Shown one piece after another: positions 12,181 through 24,009 of a stretch of DNA of 64,000 bases. The DNA comes from Panaeolus papilionaceus (lineage: Eukaryota > Basidiomycota > Agaricomycetes > Agaricales). The stretch lies in the NCBI GenBank assembly GCA_015501605.1, contig JADNRZ010000020.1, positions 310,001-374,000 on the forward strand, in the 5' to 3' direction. A program made the position numbers and the translations under genes. Numbering within the stretch: the stretch's first letter is position 1; each line of letters begins with the position of its first letter. The notes beneath the pieces were generated by a model. The model did no database searches. It had not been told where the DNA came from and saw nothing but the letters and a program-made list of their open reading frames with translations.

Positions 12181-13985
12181 CATTGTTCAACGAAAAACAT
12201 TTTTAAAGCATGAAATATGTAGCACCATGATGGCTTGGTTCTGTTTGAGGGATTCGACGTTAAACGCCTTTTTCAGACAAGATTAGTTCGAGTCTCGACT
12301 CTGTCAGGCTGCACCCAATCACCTAAATCTCTGGTTGAATTTATCGCTCGGTAAACCTGCCCAAGTTCAGAGAGAATGAGGTTCCCACCACCAAATTTAA
12401 CCCACAAGTTCAACTCGGGACTCGCCCTACCCACCTATGGTCTATCTGCATTAGGGGATCAAAATACCGCATTTGTAGTGCACACCCACATTTTCCAACA
12501 TGCTGCAAGGACTGTTTATGATGGTCATTTTTTCATAGAAGATCCGCCCAGAACTTTTACCAATTACTACAAGTGGACGGTGATTCTGACTGCCAGTGTG
12601 CTCGAGAGTGGTGTGTAGCACTGCTGAAGTTGAAATGTTCAGATCTTCTCTCCAGCGACCGAGTCATCTTGACGATAATAGTAATGCAGGTTTGTCTCCG
12701 TGGACTAGTCTTTTGCGATACATAGACTGCTCGCAGCACCAACCTCTCTCGTCGCCTCATCAAGTCACCACTTCCGGTCCAGAAGGATTTATGCAGCAAT
12801 CCACGATCTGCGCGACGATGAAAGCCCTGACACAGCTCTGCTTGAGCTTATTGGGTGAGCGGTCTTCAGGTCTGACAGACGCCCTGCAACCGCGACTGTA
12901 AGCTAGACTTGCGGTGTCCTCGCTAATCAATTTTATTTCCTTGCTTTTGTGAGATTAAATGTATTCTATTTTCTCGGGTTGTGAATGAGAGCTCGGAAAT
13001 ATGGATGGCACATGAGAAGCAAGACGTATGTTTCCGATGTGAATGTATATGATGAAGTTTATACAAGGCAAGTGCCTCGCTTCGCTACGGCTACCAGTAA
13101 ATGGTATGTGGAAATCGACGGACCAAGCAAACGGTAGAAAAAAAACCGGATTTGCAATAGAATCATTTCAAAACGCAGAATGACAAAAGCAAGTGCATGG
13201 ATAAGGAAACAGGCAAATACATGCAAACGAATTCGCAGGTAATGCTTAAAGTATAGGTAATCCCGATTCTGCCCATGGCGTGAGGGCAAGCTCCCCCTGT
13301 GATTCCTGAAGAGGCGGGTCTTGTGAGCCGTAGGCAAGATACGTGTTGTTAGCAATTTTAGTGGAGAGGAGTGGGTGAAAAATGGCGGAGGGTCTCGGAG
13401 CGGGCTGTGGTTCGCAAGGCGTCCTCCTCACCGTCGCCTGTGATGAACGCATGGTGGTCGTATAGAATCGAGAATTCTGAGAGCGTCTTTGGCTGACCAG
13501 ATTGAAACCGAAGTGTCGTGATGTGGCGGTGCACAAGGTATCAATTGATCCCAAATACGACAGTGCACATACCTTACCACTCATCTTTCACCTCTCTCTA
13601 GCCCACAATTTGTCGATAATGCTATGCCTGGTGAGGGTTGGCATAAACCTAGGCAGAGGCGGCGGAACCTCACCTCATCGTTGGTGATGGTGTTGAGGAA
13701 ATTGTGACACCCAAGGGACTGTTGGGTGAGCAACAGTCATATTTTGGCTCGTTGTTCTCGATCTAATCTCATGTATATCCCCATCTCCTTCATTTCCTCA
13801 ACACAGTTTTAAGGGACGCGGGTCGTAGCTACCATACCAGGCATGTATGAAGATGGAGAAGTTTGGTGACCTGACTTTGAGGCTAACCCCCCAATCGCAG
13901 ATGGGGTTCTTTTCAGTCTCTACTGTAACATTATGTTCAAGTTATCGTTTATATCTGCTACCGTGCACTAAACTGAACGACACGC
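12181..13985. other. Spacer, no supported gene
   Basis: Short frames on both strands (for example 12376-12618 plus and 13584-13246 minus) have no recognisable motif and no convincing phase-matched splice partner. Confidence 0.35.
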
Positions 13986-14649
13986 CTAGACGACTTTTTG
14001 AAGTCCATCTCCAGCTACACCGCTTTCTCTCGTCTTATCCACTTGCTCGGTGATCATTTCAACAACGAGAAAGCCAAGGTCGTTCTCCATCCAGACAAGC
14101 TTATGTTCACCGAGCCTCATTTCGCTTGGCCGTCATCGAGTAATGAACAATGGATCAAGATTGAAAGGCACATAGAAGAGCTCATCCTTCGAGATTTTGG
14201 TCGCTGTTGCTACCGAAGTGCAAGACATCATCCCCGGTCAGGAGGTTGCCACACCCTCAGCACAGGGGCAACAGATGGCCAAATTGGAGAGGAGCACAGA
14301 AGAACAAGTGCGAATTTGAGCTGTTTAAAGGTATGCTCGATGTTTTCTCATTGATTATGAAAATATAGACTTACAACTACCGTTCATGAAGACACCATTC
14401 AAACTGTCACCATCAAGTTCCTCCAGCGACCGGCGCGTTGCAACCCCCGTTAAAGCATTTCTCCACCCACCAACTATGAACGGCAAGTCCGACTGGCGTG
14501 TTCGTGTCGTCTCCGGGACGCACTTCTTCCTTCATTTGCAGCACATCACCATATCTACAACTTCGCAAACGCACCCAGTGGATTCCGAATTGATTGAGGT
14601 GCGGCCATGGTTTCTGGAAAGGGATCGATATATCAGCATCACGAAGTAG
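13986..14649 (+). pseudogene. PRP8 fragment (RNase H-like/linker region)
   Basis: Plus-strand frames encode SISSYTAFSRLIHLLGDHFN, then EKAKVVLHPDKLMFTEPH, then WPSSSNEQWIKIERHIEEL. After a frame change near 14215 they give QDIIPGQEVATPSAQGQQM... and, further on, SDWRVRVVSGTHFFLHLQHI. These follow the order of the highly conserved fungal PRP8 segment SSYTAFSRL - NNEKAKV - PDKT-TEPHH-WPSL-DE-W - RDIILG - SDWRVRAI-A-NLHLRLQHI. The frame changes and substitutions (for instance in the LRALHVNNEKAK region) show it is a relic. It stops matching just before the segment found at 6.1-6.3 kb on the other strand. Confidence 0.75.
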
Positions 14650-15715
14650 TCCCATCTAGCACGGGGTTGGTGCAGAGGTGCGGCGTGTGTTTACCCTTTC
14701 GCTGCTTTACCGGTTACTGACTTCGCTTCAAGAGCTCAACTCTTATCGCTACCCGACATGACTCCCTTACTCGGGACTATCTTGCTATCGTGGCATCGTC
14801 AGTCCCAAGTGAGCACGTCTCTTCATCCGCTGGAACCTCGATTAATAAGCACCGAAACCGACTGAAAGGCGAAAGGCGAGATGGTTGAGGCAGTCCAGTG
14901 TCTCCAAGTGCATGTGGCATCACGATTTAATTTTTTTGAAAGACATGGACAAGGCTAGAGTTTGGAGGTCGAATGAGAGAATGAGACTGCAGGGGAACAA
15001 GCGGTCAATCTGGCAACGGCCAAGATTGTCGGAGACGTTGGGGGCTTTACCTGGGATAGTTTAGTAACTGTTATTGATGATGACGAGGATGTCAATACTA
15101 GAAGCTTTTTATTATTATTGTTTTTATTATATATACTTTTTAAGGCCAAGCCAGGCCGGCACGTCACTATGAATCCCCTCTCCTTTTCCAACTTTTCACG
15201 ATTCCTCTCACTGACCCATGCTCCTCTGCGCGTTGTTACCTTCTATTTCCCGCCGTCTCACCTCTCCCGCTCACCACCAACACACCCCCTCACATCACTC
15301 ACGTTTCATCAGCATCTCCCCACGTCCTCATCACTATTACGCTGACGTTGTGTTCATTTCAAATAAAAATGAAGATATAATCGCAGATTCGACATCTGTT
15401 TCCTTTCAACTAGAAACCTCATTGTCAGAACCTCTCACTCACTGTCCGGCCATCCCCATACCCACCCACTCAAAACCCGTCCATGGCATCTACCCACCAT
15501 TATTTTTATAAAGAAATCATATTCATGCTGAGCAAAACCAAACTAGAGCCAAGTTGGCATTTGATAATTTTCAGATTACGCAAGCGTTCATTACACTGAG
15601 TACTAATTCTCGATATATAATCTTTCTACTACAGCTATTTTCTGAACCATAGGCCAAAATTGACAGGGGTCACATTTGTGATCTACGCTGATGGATGTCG
15701 GGTATCACTTCAGCG
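14650..15715. other. Spacer
   Basis: AT-rich microsatellite-like sequence occurs around 15105-15140. A plus-strand frame near 14955-15110 reads NLATAKIVGDVGGFTWDSLV and looks coding-like, but I cannot place it in a family. Nothing further is supported. Confidence 0.3.
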
Positions 15716-15905
15716 TAGCTAAACAAGCCATCATAGGCTCAATAGAAACTACTCGCTTCCTTGGCCCATCCAGATCACTCGTCATCTGTGCTATCAACAC
15801 CCATGGACCACCCCCGCGTTTTGTGAAATATGGTAGTAATCATTCTGCTCTCTTTAAATCATCACTAATATTTTCACTAGGTATCAACAGAAAAGCTCAT
15901 CTGCG
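15716..15905 (+). repeat. Dispersed repeat, copy 1
   Basis: The stretch from CATCATAGGCTCAATAGA through ACCCATGGACCACCCCCGCG to TCTGCTCTCTTTAAATCATC reappears, with roughly one change in eight bases by eye, in reverse complement at 18.3-18.5 kb. Both copies can be read as ...LGPSRSLVI-AIN-HGPPPR-V-YG followed by an apparent GT...TAG intron. This suggests an old coding repeat such as part of a transposon or gene family. Confidence 0.6.
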
Positions 15906-16950
15906 CACAACATCGTGGACCTAAAGCAACAGCTGCGTCTGATGACTCCGTGGGGTAGCTTTGAACATGCCATTAGCTACCCGCCCTATCAACGACGATG
16001 TCTCCTTCCTGATTGAGTGGGCAAAAAAGTTGTCCTATACTATCGAATGATGCTCAGAAGGGACACCTCTCGTCAAAGTAAGCCTTATGGTGTCTCACTG
16101 ACTCTGTTGCCACTGACCACGCAGCATATAGAAGGCTAAGGAAAAGCTACTACGGACTAGTCTGATGTATGTTGGTCCTATTTCAGCAAGACGAGACATC
16201 AGTTTCCGACGATGTGCCAGAACACGAGTACCCTTTCCTCTTATTTGAACGCCGTTTTCCTATTTTGATTCAGCGTGGCGGCTTAACAGTCGCCTCAAAC
16301 TACAGATGCACAACATAGGACATCACTTGTGCGGCGAAGATTAGTACCAGTCACGCGAAATCTGGCAAGCATCCCAACGCTCTCTGTTTCTGGGAAATAA
16401 AAACCTGCCGAACTCATCGCAACAGAGGACTCAAGCTCGTACTGTTCCTCTGGTCAGCCAAATGCTACACTAAACAGACGCAGGACCTCTCTATAAACGG
16501 GCAATGATTGGTCACCACCAAAAGCAGAAGGGGACACATGTACAGAAACTACCAGCATGAGCGCTCAACGACAAAGGCTTAATGCATCTGCATCCCTTTT
16601 CCACTCCTTATGTGACTCGCATGGTGCGGTGCTGTGTTCTTCTGACGCCGAATCAGACTAACGATCATCTTTTTGACAGGTTGTTCAAATGGGCCTCCGC
16701 TCTAGCTCTCCAACGATAATGTGTACATGGCTGTTAGCATCAGCGGATTCGATGGAGTCTCCCCAGCTTGCTGTCCATGATCGAATAAAGCAGTCAGTAA
16801 ATTAAATTATTGTATGTCATGCACTAAACCCTTTTCCTCGTCTTTGTTGCATTCTATCACATCGGACGGTGCTAGATGTGGTCACGCACTCCAATCGCTC
16901 TGTGGCATCCAAACGTAGCATACAAAGGAAATGTGCAGAACATCTACATG
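15906..16950. other. Spacer
   Basis: No frame here shows a recognisable domain or reliable splice partners. Confidence 0.35.
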
Positions 16951-16953
16951 TAG

Positions 16954-18136
16954 TTGAATCCATCTGCCAAAGCAAATGCCTTGAGGAGACGCGTAACAAT
17001 AAATCATCTTTCAAAAACTCCTTTCCATCCATCAAAGAGCAGTCGTAACATGTCTATGGGAAACCTTCTGGATAACGGAGAGCCATCAGCTCCATTGTTA
17101 ACCAGGCGGAAAGCGTCGACGCGGTCGGATATTTCGCCAACCGGTGTGAACCCATTACCTGCAAGGTAAGTCCCATTTTAGAAAGCAAATTACACGTAGT
17201 TGAATAAGCGAATACATGTTCCTCATACAGGTCGTCGCCGCCCACAAGTGCTGTTTCTGTCATTTGCCGCTTGAGGGGTAAAGCGAAGTCAAACAAGTTG
17301 AGTTCAGAAATGATGCCGAAGTTTATTTCTAAAGCCCTTCGCTCTAAAGGAAAGGAGACGAAGATGGGGAACCCGGAACAGGACTCAACACAGCCGACTA
17401 GTTACATCGATGAGGAGGCGAAAAAGGGGATTCGAAACCTGCGAGAATCTGACGAAGAGGACGAAGCGGGAGAAGAGGTCGGAGATGAAGACGAGGCAAA
17501 AGAAAACGCTGAGGACAATGATGAGCAAGATGAAGCCGAGGTGGATAAACTGGTATCTTCGGCGACGAGGAAGAAGTGGCGAATGTTGAATGAGATGAAG
17601 AGGGTCATGAGGAGGATCAGGAGGAGAGGGGGATCAACTGGAAATGGACCATGCAGAAGAGAACGATGAAGCAACCATGCTAATAAAAGCTTGTAAGCGT
17701 CGTAACGGAAAGACAGTCTGAGAACAAAACTCTGGCATGGACATTGATGAAGAGTCCATTGGAGACGAGGATGAGGATGATGCGCAGGAAGAAGAATACG
17801 AAATGGACGGATTTGAAGTAGTCGAAGAGGGGAAGTAAAACTGATATCTCCGAGTTCGGAGGTCAGCTCGGGTACGCAAGCCTTCCTTCAATCAACCCAA
17901 CATTGTTCGCTTCATAAGCATTGGAGTTTAGTCTTCACATCTCACTGTTGAACGTATTGTCTAGCTGGGTGTCGGTATACGCACTGATACATTATGTATA
18001 TCAGCATGGGATTAGGAAGTGGAGACAAATCCTGAACGACAAATCTTTCCACTTTCACCCGCGGAGAAAAGCAAAGTCATTTAGTGACAAGTTGGGTGCA
18101 AATTTCTCCGCTGGTGATTTTCTTCGAGTGACTTAA
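16954..18136 (+). pseudogene. Decayed acidic protein with Myb/telobox-like end
   Basis: An ATG at 16954 opens an exon that ends at a GTAAGT donor (about 17168). This joins in phase, across an intron ending TACAG (about 17230), to ARSSPPTSAVSVICRLRG... and then a strongly acidic stretch (17440-17550, rich in EDE). The acidic reading switches frame and meets a stop near 17600, resumes around 17735-17837 (DIDEESIGDEDEDDAQEEEY), and is followed at 17921-18136 by WVSVYALIHYVYQHGIRKWR and ILNDKSFHFHPRR. The last part resembles a Myb/telobox helix-turn-helix (ALI-GV-HG-GKW--IL-D--F-F--R). The frame breaks argue for a pseudogene, though unrecognised introns could explain some of them. The family assignment is tentative. 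Confidence 0.4.
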
Positions 18137-18319
18137 GAGACCTTCAGATATCAATCCGACCTACAGCGACGTGGACGGCTACAGCTCCGACACAAGAAGT
18201 TTTCGAAGGTACCTCCCATCATATCAGATGCCCCCGTTGCGATGAGCACAGCAGTAGATTTGACGTGGTCGGCGCCATTGTCTGGAAATGAGTCGTAAAC
18301 TCCACCACATTGTCTGCAA

Positions 18320-18520
18320 ATGAGCTGTTCTTTTGTGATACCTAGTAAAAAATGTTAATTGATGTTTAGAGAGAGCAGAATGATTACTACCAGTAACCAT
18401 ATCTCACAAGACGCGGGGGTGGTCCATGGATGTTGATTGCATGGATGACGAGTGATCTGGATGGGCCCAAGGAGACGGGTAGCCTCTGTTGAGCCAATGA
18501 TATGCCTTCGTGGCCAGAGA
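18320..18520 (-). repeat. Dispersed repeat, copy 2
   Basis: This is the reverse-complement partner of the repeat at 15.72-15.90 kb. It shares the ATGGACCACCCCCGCG core and the following TCTGCTCTCT...ACTAGGTATCA segment. Past the apparent intron this copy can be read as ITKEQLICRQCGGVYDSFPD, a frame that the other copy has lost. Confidence 0.6.
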
Positions 18521-18775
18521 GAGATGAGCTGCAGGCTTGATTTAATGTCACCCACGTCGCGAAAAGAACATGACTGGTAGAATATGCTTAGGTCAAGTAG
18601 ATATTTAACAGTTGGACGCAAAATAAAATAAAACATATCAGATTAGCAAAAGGAAGATAGAGAGAGGAGGGCGTGGGCTGGTGTGGAGTCAATAAATTTC
18701 ACATTAGAGTAGATCAAGGCTCACCCGGTCACTAGGAAGTGGGTTGCTTCAATTCAGCAATCCTGTCTGTCCTGT

Positions 18776-18905
18776 CTGCGGTATGCGGTATGCGGTATGC
18801 GGTATATGGTATGCGGTATGTGGTATACGGTATACGGTATACGGTATACGGTATGTGGTATGTGGTATGTGGTATGCGGTATGCGGTATGCGGTATGCGG
18901 CGCGG
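18776..18905 (+). repeat. Heptamer minisatellite (GCGGTAT family), longer copy
   Basis: About seventeen heptamers of GTATGCG with variants (GTATACG, GTATGTG, GTATATG) are followed by GCGCGGTTTGAAGGTCAACTTTTAAATC. The right flank matches that of the minus-strand array at 5.7 kb, so array and flank travel together. Confidence 0.85.
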
Positions 18906-19085
18906 TTTGAAGGTCAACTTTTAAATCGCTATATACTGATAGTCTGAGACGAGTACTGACAGACGTATGTGGTCACACAATGAGACTCGCCTGTGAAGAA
19001 TTTTTATCCGGTTGTTCAAGAACTGGTTCAGGATTGGAACGTCCTGCGGATCCAGCATGCCGGGAAGTCGGCCACCACCTCCATA

Positions 19086-19610
19086 TCAGAGACCCATCGC
19101 AATAGACTTGAAGTCTTCACGGCAATGATTTTCTTCGGGAACGTAGAGCAGGTTATTTGATGCTGATACAATATTGGTGATGTCGTTCAAAACCTGTGTC
19201 CAGTTTGCGGACCTGGGAATACATCCAAAAAGGCCAACGTTGCGGTTGTCGGAGTCGTATGCCGGAATATTGTCGCTAAAATGCACAGCAGTGACATTAA
19301 CAAATAGCATGCTTGTTAATAGACGGAATAGAGACATACATATCAAAGTCACTCCAGCGTCGTGGATCAGGTAGTCAAGCGTATACTCCTGGCGATCATC
19401 GTCCTGGGTCACCTTACCCACCCATGCCGGCCGAGTTCCAGGAAATCCGCCGTCCATGTCTCGGTCAGAGTCGATTCTTGTTGCCATACTTTCAGCCAAG
19501 CGTTTCCAAACATGCTGCTTCAAATCCGAGCCAGACATCTTCTGCTCCCGCCGTCGTTCGTACCTTCTCTTTCTTTGATGAAATTTGTTTGACTTCTGTC
19601 TCCTTGTCAA
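19086..19610 (-). other. Open frame of unknown nature beside the KDZ relic
   Basis: A 174-codon frame on the minus strand begins with a very basic segment (RRQKSNKFHQRKRRYERRRE) and continues with no domain that I recognise. It lies downstream of the degenerate KDZ transposase on the same strand, so it may be a remnant of that element's 3' part or unrelated sequence. An intron reading GTATGT...AACAAGCATG may lie near 19310-19340. Confidence 0.25.
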
Positions 19611-20399
19611 GGATCAGTTGGCCAAATCCGTTGAGGTCCTACTGCTTCGGTTGGGCGAGTAGGAAGACATGGAAATCGGACCTGGGTCGGTAAGGCAGGT
19701 AGGTGATGCCGAGATTGGAGAGCACGAGGGGCAATGATGAGGTTTTAATACGTCTGCGACGTCTTTGGAGTCGGATGCAGGCTCGCCGTCGACCACGATA
19801 GATTCCTCTGAACTCTGAAGGCGAGCTCGTGGCGATGGCAATCGAGCCAGTGGGTATGACGCAACACCCTCTCTGGCCATATAAATCTAGGAAGACATGT
19901 CAATTTGAACTTCAGCAAGCACAGTTGAAGGATAGGAAGAGATGAAGCAAGGATGTACGTATGTGGAGTGGACCAGGATGCAACGCAATCCGGTTAACAA
20001 ATCAACTCCTTTGGCTCCAGGTTCGGAGCCAAGAAATTGAGAAGCTACACTGAATTCAAGCTGCATTGGCTGATAGCTTGGACCGATATCATGCCTCAGT
20101 TCCAGAGAAGGCACTGTAGAAAACTTGGCCCTTGGGCGTCGGAATTGTGCGTCTCGTGCAACCCCTTCGATTCCAAGATCGGAACCGTATAGAGTGGAAG
20201 GCACTGGGGACTGGGCAACCTTAGAAGCTCGAGCAGCTGCCGATTCCAAGATAAGGTCGGATAACGGATGTCGAGGAATCTACAATGGACAAAACCTCCA
20301 GGCCTGCTTGAACCCAATCTTTGCGATTTGTCGAAAATTCCATGTTCGTAACTTGTCTGTTGTGAGCCATAGCATGACTGAAGCAGGATGAGAAGTAGC

Positions 20400-21960
20400 T
20401 TTCTACACATATTCACCACTCATAAGATGGCGCACCCAGGTACCCTGCGGAAACGCTATGGCAATATGTGTGATGGAGCTTGTCGATTGGAATGGACACT
20501 CTTGGCGCGAATGACTGCATTGAAAGGCTCGACAGCTTCAGTGGCGAAAAGAGGAGCTGATCCAAAGCGCTTGATATGCTCTGGACGATGACCAAAGAAC
20601 CTGAATACTGAACTCGTGTAACTATTCGTGTTTTGCTTTGGAGGGGTGAGATCCCCAATCCCGAGACGTCAAGGGACAAAAGACGTGTCACTAAGAGGTC
20701 CTTCTTCTGCTTGTCCTTGAGTTGGTTTGTGATGACGTCGCACCAAAAGTACTTTACAAATCCCGGCAGTACAACATGCGAAATCACAACAGGTATATCT
20801 GTATGCGCATCCAAACCTGTTTTAAAAACAGATGAATTGTTAATGAAAATCATTTTTTTATTGCGCCGCATACCTTGGATACGAAAAATTTGGTCGGTCA
20901 TTTTCACCTGATCCCTGGAAGTGCTTGAAGCTTCGTATGGAGGGCTCATTGCTTTGCATCATGTGAGCGGCGATTCTTGTAGGAGTTGAGGATGCTTTCG
21001 AGAAAATGAAGCTGAAAAGTGCCTTTGATTCCCGTTTTGGTGCGCATGCAGCTGTCGAGCATTGTCAAGATATTGGACGGTTTTTGTTTTTGTTTCCTCC
21101 GCATTACGTGGTACCCGAGGTGAATGAATCTATAAATTCAATCACAAGTGGACTCAACGGCTTTCATTATAGTTGTCCGGACACTGCGAACTACGAGAGA
21201 TTGAGGCTGCCATACGACGACGACTTGTAGGCGGTCCAAGCGATGCGGGAGAGGCAGGCGTGCTAGGAGTTGGGCTGCAGGCTAATCCATCCTGGTAAGG
21301 TGTTAATGGTGTCGAAGCATGGAGCTGGTAGTCACTGGACGGCTTGTTGGATTCAGAGGCTCCTCTCGACACCTTCACTTGCTGCGTCATCGTCATCGCC
21401 AATATCAGACCCGTTTCCTCCACCCCAGCCATCCCAGCCTAAGTGCCTTTTCCTCCTTCCACATGCACGGTAAAAACGTCGTCCCATTCAACCATCAAAC
21501 CGATATGCGACGACAGCTCGCTCTGATAAGATTATCACCGAGAAGTACCAGTACCACTTGGAATATCAAAACGTGTTCATTGTCCAACGAACCCATTTCC
21601 AGATCCCATCCTGCTGCGATATCCTAACATCTTCGGAGTAAGTCCATATCAATTCAAAAAAGAAAAGAAAAAAGTTTATTACATACTCAATTTGCTCCAC
21701 GATACCCTCAGCCATTTCTAATGGCGGGGCGGTATTGGACGGGCACAAAAAGTGGACGGTATACTCTTTCGCAGACTCCGAGCAAGAGAGCCCTACAGGT
21801 GTAAAAAGGAAGCGGTTGTGGGCATTTCTTCGAGATGTACCCAGACATGTCATCGCAGTACAGCCAGATTGGAAAAGCTATAACGTGGGCTCCCTGAAAC
21901 TTTTCGTACCATTGTTGCCAATCTTATCCGTATAGGACCATCAGTGGAATGAGTTTGATG
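20400..21960 (-). pseudogene. KDZ-superfamily transposase relic
   Basis: Minus-strand frames carry, in order, the landmarks I know from fungal KDZ (Kyakuja-Dileera-Zisupton) transposases. These are VIAFPIWLYCDDMSGYISKK (about 21900-21840), then SAKEYTVHFLCPSNTAPPLE and MAEGIVEQIEYV (about 21780-21680), then a damaged LLGDN block (about 21535), then LPGFVKYFWCDVITNQLKDK, QKKDLLVTRLLSLDVSGLG and ISPLQSKT (about 20800-20640). The last is HIKRFGSAPLFATEAVEPFN plus AVIRAKSVHSNRQAPSH (about 20580-20470). The region between ISPLQSKT and HIKRFG, usually more than 100 residues, is missing, and frames shift repeatedly. The element is dead. Confidence 0.8.
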
Positions 21961-22710
21961 CTTCATCGTAGACTCCTAGTTGCCACATAATAAGTACAAC
22001 GTCAATTACATTTGAGAGAAGCAGAATATCACGAACGATAGATCCCATTGAATAGTAGCAGGGAATACAGGGTCGGGTGATCTTGAATCTCTGAATAGCT
22101 CAGGGAACGGCTTGATGAAGCTTCTAATGCTGACGATACAAAATGGGTCTCTGACAAGAACTTCCCGGACCACCTCACCGCGAGACGTTGAGATGCAGCC
22201 CATTGAGCATGGCGGGTTCATAGATTTGATAATCTTGATGGTTGACATGAATATAGAGGGTGTGGTGAGGCGAGGTGGAAGCTCGTCAAGCCATCGCTTT
22301 CACCAATAAACTCCACGAAGAGGAGGACGACATGCTAATCAGTAACGACTCCGACCTGAAAAGGAAAGCAGCCCCAACGTTGAGAGCGGGGAATGGATCC
22401 ACTCTGCTGAAGAAAGGAGGTTGCTACAATGCAACCAGAATGTTGAGCGACGAAGCAATAAAAGGAAGGAAGGTTGAACTCACAAACATCGAAGGAGCAC
22501 CAGAGAATACTATAACGGGCATGAGACTAGCCACGGCGACGCAGTCTAAACTTCTATAAAGGCATGACGGCCTTCAAAGACAGGAAGAAAATAAGAAGGG
22601 ACCAAGAAATAGAAAGCGAAGACCCAATTGAACACACAGGTAAGACTAACCGATAAACAAGGGACACAACATGGGACTTGTCATGCCGACGAGACACTCC
22701 ACAGTCATAA

Positions 22711-22776
22711 ATCCGCATGCCGACTCCCGAGGACCGGGGCCGCGGATAACTTCCTCAATCCGCATCCAGGCGGATT
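22711..22776. repeat. Shared 20-mer plus hairpin, copy 1
   Basis: The word ATCCGCATGCCGACTCCCGA (22711-22730) recurs exactly at 24010-24029. A hairpin AATCCGC/GCGGATT with a 6 nt loop lies at 22757-22776. The arrangement suggests a dispersed element with structured DNA. Confidence 0.65.
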
Positions 22777-24009
22777 ATGATACAAGTCCAACAACAGCGT
22801 CTTGCCTAATCTTCACGTCCAGGATCCGGTGGGATGCAGTCTCATCAAAAGTTTGTCTTGCGTCTTTCCGTCGCTCGTCATCGGGCGGTAGTAGGCTAGG
22901 GGATAGTAAATGGGGGTGGAAAGAGTGCAATGGCTCGAAGACCATTGTCCCACTTCCCAGGTCGAGAGCCGATGACAGTCCCCAATGGCGGTGGAGAGAA
23001 GCTCGCATATATACAGGTGGGTAGTGTGAGGCTGATCAATGAACAGAAAAAAAAATGTTTCTTTAGTGATGATTATTCGACTCTGCTGGAAGGTTGGAAC
23101 TAGGGTTGGAAGGTAAAGGAACTCGGAACTCTTGTAGTGATTGGTCAGTTGTTGTGGTCGATGACTTGGAGTGTGAACGGAGAAAAGCAGATTTTGGGGT
23201 ATTATCCGGAGGGAAGGTGAAATGAAATCGAGAGATAGTGTCGGTAGGGTGAGTTTCAGTGAGGGTAAATGATGTATATGGAGTGACTAAGTTCAACAGT
23301 GTAGGACTTGCATATGAATCGACATAGGCGATGGATGCAGCAAGTCTGCGAAGGCATCCGATGGCGCACACACCAAAATGGGTAAAAGGCTGGGATATCA
23401 TTCATCATCTCTTAAGTGTGGGGTTAGTGCATAAACCATTGTAAAATAAGGGCGGCCAGGTGTCCACCAATTAGCATTGAATGTTCAGCTTAGGGCCTTA
23501 TGAGCTATGGATACTTGGGCCTTCTGCTAACTTGCGCTGGTAAGCGTATTCTGTGATGCATTGGTGGTATTCCGACGGAACGTGAGTGCTGGGGTTTCCC
23601 TCCATTGCAGAAGTAAGGGGTACATGATTCCTTATGAGTTAAACAAGGAGAAGAATGTATAGGAGTTGGTAAAAGAAAGGAGAGAGCCGAGCGAAAACCT
23701 ATCGTCCAGACCAAGAGCGAGGCGACGTACATGATAGTAAAGAGCAGGTATGATACGTAGTGGACGGGTTCAGGGTGCTGGCTCGCTCACGTGACCAAGA
23801 AGGTGGATGCACATATTCTTCCATTCGGGTAGAATCTAACAGTTGAATCCTTTCAGCGCAATCAGTTTTGGTTGTTGCGAGCGAGCGAAGTGAGCAATTT
23901 CTGTTAACATGATGCACGAGATGGAGAGGGGTGTCACGGTCGCATTACATTGTCAGCAGCGAGCGCCAACGTCTACGTCATTTCAAGTCGCTTCAGCGCC
24001 TAGTCGCAG

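Noticed and set aside
23063..23401. Minus-strand frame of 112 codons
   Set aside because: Composition is Ser/Pro/Thr-rich, with no splice partner and no known motif.
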